Part shown: piece by piece, positions 1 through 7,918 of the stretch
How the letters are laid out: each line of letters begins with the position of its first letter
Position numbering within the stretch: the stretch's first letter is position 1
Source: Geminicoccaceae bacterium
Lineage (GTDB): Bacteria; Pseudomonadota; Alphaproteobacteria; Geminicoccales; Geminicoccaceae
Direction: 5' to 3'
NCBI GenBank assembly: GCA_030824835.1
Contig: JAPJRA010000125.1
Coordinates: 1-7,918 of the forward strand
Length of the DNA: 7,918 nucleotides
Translations under genes and position numbers: made by a program
Notes under the pieces: model-generated
What the model saw: the letters and a program-made list of their open reading frames with translations, nothing else
Told to the model about the DNA's origin: nothing
Database searches by the model: none

Positions 1-999
1 GTGATGCAGCCGGTGTTCGCGGCGGCGGCCGAGCAGGCGACGCGGAAGATCGTCTACGCCGAGGGCGAGGACGAGCGGGTGCTGCGCGCAGCCCAGGTGG
101 CGGTCGACGAGAAGCTGGCGCGGCCGGTGCTGGTCGGCCGGCCCGACGTGATCGGCGCCAAGATAGCGCAGCTGGGCCTGCGCCTCGCGCTCGAGCGCGA
201 CTACGACGTGGTGAGCTTCGATGACGAGGCGCTGATCGAACGGGCGGCCGAGGCCTATTACCAGCAGGGCAAGCGGCGCGGGCTGATGCGCGACTATGCG
301 GCGGCGGAGATGCGGCGCAACGGCACGCTGATCGGTGCCATGCTGGTGCGCGAGGGCCTAGCCGACGGCATGCTGTGCGGCACGGCCGGCCCCTATGCCA
401 GCCACCTGAAATACGTGGCCGAGGCGATCGGGCTGCGCGACGGCGTCGACGACCTGGCGGCCATGCATCTGCTGATGCTGCCGAACCAGACCGTGTCGAT
501 CTGCGACACCTACATCAATGTCGACCCCAGCGCCGAGCAGCTGGCCGGCATCACCCTGCTGGCGGCCGAGGAGCTGCGCCGGTTCGGGCTGGAGCCGCGG
601 GTTGCACTCCTGTCGCACTCGAGCTTCGGCTCGGCCGACACCCCGGCGGCGCGCAAGATGCGGGCTGCCCTGACCCTGCTGCGTGCCCGCGCGCCCGAGC
701 TCGAGGTCGATGGCGAGATGCATGCCGATGCCGCGCTCTCGAAGCGGATCCTCGACCGGGCCATGCCGGACTCGCCGCTCACCGCCGAGGCCAACCTCCT
801 GGTGATGCCCAATCTCGACGCCGCCAACATCACCTTCAACGCACTCAAGATCGTCGCCGGCGAGGGCGTGACGGTGGGGCCGATCCTGCTGGGGGCCGCC
901 CGGCCGGTCCACATCCTCACCCCCACCAGCACCGTCCGACGCCTCGTCAACATGACCGCACTCACCGCCGTCGACGCCGCCAGCAGCCGCCAGGCCTGA
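1..999 (+). CDS. maeB: Hybrid malic enzyme, C-terminal phosphotransacetylase-like part (5' end outside window)
   Basis: Oxidative decarboxylation of malate to pyruvate and CO2 with reduction of NAD(P)+, in the cytoplasm. Only the last ~332 residues are present. They match the PTA/PTB-like tail that follows the malic and NAD-binding domains in MaeB/DME/TME-type enzymes (about 750 residues): KIVYAEGEDERVLRAAQ near residues 17-33, RFGLEPRVALLSHSSFGS around 197-214, DGEMHADAAL around 236-245, and the ending VHILTPTSTVRRLVNM around 303-318. A free-standing Pta is less likely, because these blocks resemble the malic-enzyme tail and the reading frame is open to the window edge. The GTG and ATG at the very start should not be taken as the true start. 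In studied relatives this tail lacks transacetylase activity and mediates oligomerisation and the response to acetyl-CoA. Cofactor preference (NAD or NADP) cannot be judged, since that domain is missing. It lies 21 bases before dctA and is probably co-transcribed with it. Confidence 0.9.
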   Translation: MMQPVFAAAAEQATRKIVYAEGEDERVLRAAQVAVDEKLARPVLVGRPDVIGAKIAQLGLRLALERDYDVVSFDDEALIERAAEAYYQQGKRRGLMRDYAAAEMRRNGTLIGAMLVREGLADGMLCGTAGPYASHLKYVAEAIGLRDGVDDLAAMHLLMLPNQTVSICDTYINVDPSAEQLAGITLLAAEELRRFGLEPRVALLSHSSFGSADTPAARKMRAALTLLRARAPELEVDGEMHADAALSKRILDRAMPDSPLTAEANLLVMPNLDAANITFNALKIVAGEGVTVGPILLGAARPVHILTPTSTVRRLVNMTALTAVDAASSRQA

Positions 1000-1007
1000 C
1001 GGGCAAC

Positions 1008-1014
1008 AGGGAAG
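1008..1014 (+). promoter_or_regulatory. Ribosome binding site of dctA
   Basis: AGGGAAG lies about 8 bases (from the AGGGA core) before the ATG at 1021, in the 21-base gap after the malic enzyme stop. It supports that start. With so little room, dctA has its own translation signal but probably no promoter of its own in the gap. Confidence 0.6.
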
Positions 1015-1020
1015 AAATCC

Positions 1021-2385
<1,365 letters not shown>

Positions 2386-2411
2386 CCGCACCGACGCGCC
2401 GAGCGTTGCAA

Positions 2412-2443
2412 CCCACCCCGGGCAGCCGACCGCCCGGGGTGGG
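2412..2443 (+). terminator. Perfect 12-bp GC-rich hairpin after dctA, probable terminator or mRNA 3' stabiliser
   Basis: CCCACCCCGGGC (2412-2423) is exactly complementary in inverted order to GCCCGGGGTGGG (2432-2443), with an 8-base loop. It starts 27 bases after the dctA stop. No T run follows on either strand, so it is not a textbook intrinsic terminator. Hairpins lacking the T tract are common at gene ends in GC-rich bacteria, and such a stem can also protect upstream mRNA from 3' exonucleases. It marks a likely transcript boundary or attenuation point between dctA and the NADH dehydrogenase gene. Confidence 0.55.
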
Positions 2444-2454
2444 CCGCGTGCGAA

Positions 2455-2467
2455 GGGGAGGAAGGGG
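2455..2467 (+). promoter_or_regulatory. Strong purine-rich ribosome binding site of the NDH-2 gene
   Basis: GGGGAGGAAGGGG contains two overlapping Shine-Dalgarno-like cores and ends 6 bases before the ATG at 2474. It decides that start even though the encoded protein then has about 38 residues ahead of its FAD-binding fold. It begins only 11 bases after the hairpin at 2412-2443. Confidence 0.65.
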
Positions 2468-2473
2468 TAAGCG

Positions 2474-3889
2474 ATGCAGAGCGATTCCGGGTCACCCGTC
2501 GATAGGAGCAATGTCGCCGCTGACCTGGCCACGGGCCAACCGGTGCCGCAGCCAAGCGACGGGGGTGCGGTTCATCGGCCTTCGAAACCGCACATCGTGG
2601 TGGTCGGCGGCGGGGCTGGAGGGCTCGAGCTGGTGACCCGGCTGGGCGATAAGCTGGGCAAGCGTGGCTTGGCCGAGATCACGCTGATCGAGAAGGCGCG
2701 TACCCATCTTTGGAAGCCGCTGCTGCACGAGGTCGCCGCCGGCAGCCTGGATCTTGACGACCATGGGCTGGACTATCTGGCCCAGGCGCACTGGCATCAT
2801 TTCCGCTACCGGATCGGCGAGATGATCGGGCTGGATCGGGGCGCCAAGCGGGTCCTGGTCGGCGCGACGCACGACGAGGACGGCCGCGTCGTCACGCCCG
2901 AGCGCTCCATCGGCTACGACATGCTGGTGCTGGCGATCGGCAGCACCAGCAACGATTTCGGCACGCCCGGCGTGGCGCAGCATGCCATCGCCCTGGACAC
3001 GACCCTGCAGGCGGCACGGTTCCACCGCCGTCTGGTCAATGCCTGCCTGCGGGCGCACACCCAGGATGAGCCGGTGCGCCCCGGCCAGCTGCACGTGGCG
3101 ATCATCGGCGCCGGCGCCACGGGCACCGAGCTGTCGGCCGAGCTGCATCGGACGGCCCGGGCCGTGGTGGCCTACGGGCTCGACCGGATCGACCCGGACA
3201 AGGACATCAAGATCACCCTCATCGAGGCCGCCGACCGCATCCTGCCGGCTCTGCCGGAACGGCTGTCGGTGGCGACGACCGCCCTGCTGCGGCAGCTGGG
3301 CGTCGACGTTCGGGCCAGCGCCCGCGTGACGGAGGTACGGGCCGACGGCGTGCAGCTCGCGGACGGCCATTTCATTCCCTCCGAGCTCGTGGTCTGGGCC
3401 GCCGGGGTCAAGGGACCGAACGTGCTGGCCGACCTCGACGGGCTGGAGGTCAGCCGCTCCAACCAGCTGGTGGTGACGCCCACGCTGCAGACCACCCGCG
3501 ACCCCGATGTGTTTGCCATCGGCGATTGTGCCTTCCTGCAGCTGGAAGGCCATGCGCGACCGTTACCACCGCGCGCCCAGACGGCGCACCAGCAGGCGAG
3601 TCATGTGCTGGGCCAGATCAAGCGGCGGCTCAAGGGGGCGGAGTTGCGGCCGTTCGTCTATCGCGACTTCGGCTCGCTGGTGTCGCTGGGCGAGTACTCG
3701 ACCGTCGGCAGCCTGATGGGCTTCGTGGTCGGCAAGAGCATGATGATCGAAGGCTATTTCGCCAGGCTGATGTATCGCTCGCTGTACAAGATGCACCAAC
3801 GCGCGCTGCATGGGACCTTCAAGGTCTTCCTGGAGACGCTGGCACGCATGATCACCCGCCGCACCGAGCCGCACGTCAAGCTGCACTGA
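2474..3889 (+). CDS. ndh: Type II NADH:quinone oxidoreductase (NDH-2), FAD-dependent
   Basis: Predicted to transfer electrons from NADH via FAD to the quinone pool at the cytoplasmic face of the inner membrane, without proton pumping. Its 471 residues form the two-dinucleotide-fold architecture. The FAD-binding GGGAGG is at 45-50, with a ribose-binding glutamate at 73 in TLIEK. The NADH-binding GAGATG is at 212-217, with Glu251 ending the second strand (acidic, so NADH is favoured over NADPH). WAAGVKG is at 308-314, and the FAD-closing AIGD at 348-351. AQTAHQQ at 368-374 resembles the AQxAxQ quinone-site motif of NDH-2. The C-terminal ~80 residues hold the hydrophobic and basic amphipathic stretch expected for membrane anchoring; no full transmembrane helix is needed. 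The first ~38 residues (Ser, Gly, Pro and Gln rich) precede the fold, and the strong ribosome binding site argues they are translated. Sulfide:quinone reductase and other related flavoproteins are less likely, because I see no conserved redox cysteine pair. Placement between dctA and dctB is unusual. Confidence 0.88.
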   Translation: MQSDSGSPVDRSNVAADLATGQPVPQPSDGGAVHRPSKPHIVVVGGGAGGLELVTRLGDKLGKRGLAEITLIEKARTHLWKPLLHEVAAGSLDLDDHGLDYLAQAHWHHFRYRIGEMIGLDRGAKRVLVGATHDEDGRVVTPERSIGYDMLVLAIGSTSNDFGTPGVAQHAIALDTTLQAARFHRRLVNACLRAHTQDEPVRPGQLHVAIIGAGATGTELSAELHRTARAVVAYGLDRIDPDKDIKITLIEAADRILPALPERLSVATTALLRQLGVDVRASARVTEVRADGVQLADGHFIPSELVVWAAGVKGPNVLADLDGLEVSRSNQLVVTPTLQTTRDPDVFAIGDCAFLQLEGHARPLPPRAQTAHQQASHVLGQIKRRLKGAELRPFVYRDFGSLVSLGEYSTVGSLMGFVVGKSMMIEGYFARLMYRSLYKMHQRALHGTFKVFLETLARMITRRTEPHVKLH

Positions 3890-3986
3890 ATGGGCCGGAC
3901 GGATCGGCAGGGCGCTGTGCCTTTGGCGATGGTGCCGCGAAGGCCAGGGTCGCTCGCCTTGCTGCTCGACGCGTAACGCTGGCTCC
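3890..3986 (+). other. Intergenic gap between the NDH-2 gene and dctB, with a weak hairpin and a mini-ORF
   Basis: This gap of 97 bases should hold the 5' signals of dctB. A weak stem pairs GCCTT (3919-3923) with AAGGC (3940-3944), with GGC/GCC inside, and has no T run after it. An ATG at 3890, directly after the NDH-2 stop, opens 28 sense codons ending at TAA 3974-3976, 10 bases before the dctB ATG. It has no ribosome binding site of its own beyond translation through the NDH-2 stop and no recognisable product. I see no convincing -35/-10 pair. Confidence 0.35.
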
Positions 3987-5787
3987 ATGAACGCTGTCGT
4001 CTCGGCGCGACGCGCCGTCCGGCTGTATCTCGGCTGTGCCCTGGGGCTGGCGATCTTCGTCGCGACGATCCTCGGTGCCGGGGCATGGACCGAGCGCAAC
4101 CAGCTGACCGCGGTCCAGGAACGCGGTGCGGCTCGGCTCGAACTGCAGGCTGCCCTGCTGGAGCAGGAGCTGTCCCGGTACCACTATCTTCCCGCCGCCG
4201 TCCGTCTCAACCCGGACGTCACCCGATTGCTGGAACAGCCGAGCGATGCCGGTCTGGCGGAGAAAGTGAACCGCTTTCTCAAGGCGCTGAACCAGGAGGC
4301 TGGCGCCAGCGATCTTTATGTGTTGAATCGCGACGGCAGGGTGATTGCCGCCAGCAATTGGGACAAGAAGACCAGCTTCGTCGGCGTCGACCTTTCCTAT
4401 CGACCCTATTTTCAAGATGCGCTGCGCACGGGTGTCGGACGCATCTACGGTATCGGCACGACCACCGCAGAACCTGGCTACTATTTCGCGCAGGCGGTCG
4501 ACGGTGGCACAAGCCCGCCACTTGGTGTCGCCGTCGTCAAGGTCAGCCTGGATCGTCTCGAAAATCCATGGCCGCCCACGCCTACGGCGATGGTCGTGGA
4601 CGGAGATGGTGTCGTGATCCTGGCAAGCCGGCCGGCGTGGAAATACCGCACGCTGGCACCTCTTTCCCTGGAGACCATCCAGCGCATCCAGGCCTCACGG
4701 CAGTTCGAGCACGCGACCCTTCTGCCGCTCGACATTCGCTTGCAGCGCGACCTTGGCGACGGCGCCCGCATCGTGTCGCTGGCGGATGACGGCGATCGGC
4801 GCCGACATGAGCTCCTGCTGCAGGAGCGGGTGCTCGCCACGTCGAGCTGGCGCGTTCTCCTGCTGACCGAGCTCCAGGATCTGGCGACCGTGGTTCATAG
4901 CGCACAGGCGGTGGCGGGTCTCGGGCTCGGGTCGCTGGTGCTGCTGGGCCTCTACCTCCGCCAACGGCGGCGGTCGCTCGGGCTCGAGCGCTGCGCCCAT
5001 GCGGCGCTGGAGCGCGCCAATCTCGAGCTCGAGCAGAAGGTGGCCGAGCGCACGGCGGACCTGCTGGCCGCCCAGGACGAGCTGGTCCACGCCAGCAAGC
5101 TCGCGGCGCTGGGCCAGATGGCCGCCGGCGTGACGCACGAGCTGAACCAGCCGCTCGCGGCGCTGCGCACGCTGTCTGACAACGCCATCACATTGCTGCG
5201 GCGGCAGCGCGTCGCCGAGACCGAGGTCAATCTCGGCATGATCGGGCAGATCGTCGGGCGCATGGCCCAGATCACGACGCAGCTCAAGCTGTTCGCCCGC
5301 AAACCCACGGGCGCCGCCCGGCTCATCGCCCTGAAGCCAGCGATTGACCATGCGCGCGTGGTCGTCACCGGCACCGCCCAAATGCGGCAGATCGACATCG
5401 ACCTCGAGATGCAGAATCCGGACATGCAGGCGATGGCCGATCCCACGCTGCTTGGACAAGTCCTCGTCAATCTGCTGAGCAACGCGCTGGATGCGATCGG
5501 CGACCGCGCGAATGGGCGGGTGAGCATCAAGGTGGCGCGTGGCGTCGGGCTGGTCACGATCGCCGTCGCGGACAACGGCCCAGGCCTGCCGAGCGAGGTG
5601 CTGCCAAACCTGTTCGAGCCGTTCTTCACCACCAAGGAAGCGGGTGCCGGGTTGGGCCTCGGCCTGACCATCTGCGCGGGCATCGTCAGGGAGCTCGGCG
5701 GTAGCCTGACGGCACGCAACCTGCCGGAAGGCGGCGCCGAGTTCACGGTCGAGTTGCTGGCGTCGCCTGCGGCGAGCGGAGAGGTCC

Positions 5788-5795
<8 letters not shown>
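3987..5795 (+). CDS. dctB: C4-dicarboxylate sensor histidine kinase DctB
   Basis: Membrane sensor that detects periplasmic succinate, fumarate or malate and phosphorylates DctD. Its 602 residues are the usual DctB length. The order is: first membrane helix about 13-33; periplasmic double-Cache sensor about 35-300, including the DctB-like stretch around RPYFQDA (139-145) and PGYYFAQAV (163-171); second helix about 305-324; a coiled-coil linker of charged heptads 330-370 (LERANLELEQKVAERTADL region); the phosphoacceptor box THELNQP with His384; and the ATPase domain with N box Asn495/Asn499, DNGPG at 529-533, FEPFFTTK at 543-550 and GAGLGLGL at 553-560. All catalytic motifs are present, so the kinase should be active. 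The ATG at 3987 has no clear Shine-Dalgarno, and the frame upstream offers no ATG or GTG back to the NDH-2 stop, so translation may be weak or coupled. The 3' end overlaps dctD by 8 bases, implying translational coupling. Confidence 0.94.
5778..5784 (+). promoter_or_regulatory. Ribosome binding site of dctD inside the end of dctB
   Basis: GGAGAGG precedes the ATG at 5788, with 6 bases between the GGAG core and the start codon. It lies within the last codons of dctB and supports the overlapping start. Confidence 0.6.
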
Positions 5796-7176
<1,381 letters not shown>

Positions 7177-7206
7177 CTCCTAGAGCTGGTCAGGGGTCGG
7201 CCGCAT

Positions 7207-7225
7207 GCTGATCGCCGTGATCAGC
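7207..7225. terminator. Inverted repeat between convergent dctD and the TetR gene, possible bidirectional terminator
   Basis: GCTGATC (7207-7213) and GATCAGC (7219-7225) are perfect inverted copies around a 5-base loop. The repeat overlaps the stop codon of the TetR gene (7221-7223, minus strand) and lies 30 bases after the dctD stop. A second, mutually exclusive stem pairs AGCTGGTCA (7184-7192) with TGATCAGCT (7218-7226), with one G-U pair in RNA read on the plus strand. There is no T run on either side, so this is a weak call based on position and symmetry. Confidence 0.35.
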
Positions 7226-7826
7226 TGGGCAGTACCGCGCCTATGCCCCCGAGCAGGTTCCGTATCTTTGCTTGAATGATATCATCGATCTTGGTGTGAA
7301 GCGGCATATCGTAGATGAACTGGCGCACGCCTAGATAGAATATCGAGGCGTGGAGAGCCCAGATCATCTCGACCTCTAGATCCGTGGGCGGAATCTCCTC
7401 CGTTGTGCGACGTCGGAATTCCAAGCGGACCTCGGCTATGATCTTGACGAATATCCTCTCACGGAGAAGCCGCAGGTAGCGGGCATTGAAGTCCAGCCCC
7501 TTCAGGCCGGCGAACATGAACAGTCGTACCCATTCCCTGGTGACGATGACCCTGGCGTAGCTCTTGTAGAACCCGGTCAGCCGGTCCTCGAGCGACACGC
7601 TGCGGTCCTGGATCAGCTCCTCCCAGAACGGATCCCACCTGCCGACAAAGACCTCCTGATAAACCCGCTCGATCAGCGCCTCCTTGCTTGGGAAGTAGCG
7701 GTAGAGCAACGGCTGGGTGATGCCCAGCGTCGCAGCCAGCTCGCGCGTCTGGCCCTCGAAGCCATGCTCGGTGAAGAACGCCACGGCTGCATCGACAATG
7801 CACCGTTCGCGATCGACGGACGACAT
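7221..7826 (-). CDS. TetR/AcrR family transcriptional regulator
   Basis: Predicted DNA-binding repressor responding to an unknown small ligand. Its 201 residues are the family's usual length. The N-terminal three-helix DNA-binding domain covers about 5-52, with the helix-turn-helix RELAATLGITQPLLYRYFPS at 28-47, including the conserved Y-R-Y-F-P-S-K-E-A run. The rest is the variable helical ligand and dimer domain, from which no ligand can be read. The start ATG at 7826 is preceded on the minus strand by AGGGG (7838-7842) at an 11-base spacing, which is longish. The gene converges on dctD and so is not part of the dct operon. Such regulators usually control themselves and a divergent neighbour, which would lie beyond the right edge. 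Parts of the 3' half (about 7260-7460) look richer in A/T than the metabolic genes. Family assignment is secure; function is not. Confidence 0.92.
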   Translation of the reverse strand: MSSVDRERCIVDAAVAFFTEHGFEGQTRELAATLGITQPLLYRYFPSKEALIERVYQEVFVGRWDPFWEELIQDRSVSLEDRLTGFYKSYARVIVTREWVRLFMFAGLKGLDFNARYLRLLRERIFVKIIAEVRLEFRRRTTEEIPPTDLEVEMIWALHASIFYLGVRQFIYDMPLHTKIDDIIQAKIRNLLGGIGAVLPS

Positions 7827-7827
7827 G

Positions 7828-7858
7828 CGCCGGCGAGCCCCTGAACCGCTTGCCGGCG
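7828..7858. repeat. Inverted repeat CGCCGGC/GCCGGCG directly upstream of the TetR start
   Basis: CGCCGGC at 7828-7834 and GCCGGCG at 7852-7858 are exact inverted copies with 17 bases between them, placed in the 5' leader of the TetR gene one base ahead of its start codon. They could fold in the mRNA, with the AGGGG ribosome binding site (7838-7842) in the loop. In DNA this GC-rich a 7-bp repeat can arise by chance. Confidence 0.3.
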
Positions 7859-7885
7859 TTCCTGGGCGAAGACGCTCTCCCGTTG

Positions 7886-7900
7886 TCAGCGGTCCACTGA
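7886..7900. promoter_or_regulatory. Imperfect 15-bp palindrome upstream of the TetR gene, candidate operator
   Basis: TCAGCGG (7886-7892), a central T, then CCACTGA (7894-7900): six of seven arm positions are complementary. It lies about 60-74 bases upstream of the TetR start codon, a size and position typical of TetR-family operators. No clear -35/-10 pair can be seen next to it. One copy only, so this is a tentative call. Confidence 0.3.
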
Positions 7901-7918
7901 GGTTTGCTCTGGCGCGTG

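Noticed and set aside
590..606. TGGAGCC followed by TTGCA within the malic enzyme gene as a sigma-54 promoter for dctA
   Set aside because: The spacing is one base too long and the -24 element is a poor match. It is also about 400 bases before dctA inside conserved codons.
1..999. Free-standing phosphate acetyltransferase starting at position 1 or 4
   Set aside because: The sequence blocks match the malic enzyme tail, the frame is open to the window edge, and there is no room to see a ribosome binding site. A truncated hybrid malic enzyme explains it better.
3840..3854. TGGCACG at the end of the NDH-2 gene as the -24 element of a sigma-54 promoter for dctB
   Set aside because: The -24 part is perfect, but the required GC at the -12 position is replaced by CA, and the site is inside conserved coding sequence.
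3924..3938. TGGCGAT-N4-CCGC in the gap before dctB as a sigma-54 promoter
   Set aside because: The GG-N10-GC spacing is right, but only the minimal bases match. In DNA this GC-rich such a pattern is expected often by chance.
7390..7425. GTCGGAATTCCAAG resembling a DctD-type palindromic activator site
   Set aside because: It is a single partial palindrome inside the TetR coding sequence, with no sigma-54 promoter nearby.

Overview
The window is GC-rich throughout, with strong G/C preference at third codon positions. Its gene content is typical of an alphaproteobacterium: a hybrid malic enzyme with a phosphotransacetylase-like tail, a DctA carrier and a DctB/DctD two-component pair, in the style of the rhizobial and Rhodospirillales C4-dicarboxylate systems. 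The phylum-level guess rests on style and homology recalled from memory, not on a search.

Layout, left to right. At 1-999 (+) is the 3' part of a hybrid malic enzyme gene; the malic domain lies outside the window. At 1021-2385 (+), 21 bases further on, is dctA, a sodium- or proton-coupled C4-dicarboxylate carrier. The 88-base gap 2386-2473 holds a perfect 12-bp hairpin and a very purine-rich ribosome binding site. At 2474-3889 (+) is a type II NADH:quinone oxidoreductase. A 97-base gap follows, with no obvious Shine-Dalgarno. At 3987-5795 (+) is dctB, a dicarboxylate-sensing histidine kinase, overlapping by 8 bases dctD at 5788-7176 (+), a sigma-54 activator. At 7221-7826 (-) a TetR-family regulator converges on dctD. 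The last 92 bases are non-coding upstream sequence of that regulator and carry an imperfect 15-bp palindrome.

The first five genes read as one metabolic module. DctB senses external succinate, fumarate or malate and phosphorylates DctD. DctD drives sigma-54 transcription of the carrier. DctA imports the acids, the malic enzyme turns malate into pyruvate (feeding acetyl-CoA), and the NDH-2 enzyme can reoxidise the NADH made from them without pumping protons. The last link is inference from gene order. The TetR regulator points the other way and probably belongs to a different unit beyond the right edge.

I found no RNA gene, CRISPR array, insertion sequence or other mobile element. All the gene families are well known. 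The points worth a second look are the gene arrangement (malic enzyme directly before dctA, NDH-2 between dctA and dctBD), the missing sigma-54 promoter next to dctA, and a few inverted repeats. I do not see a previously undescribed system here.
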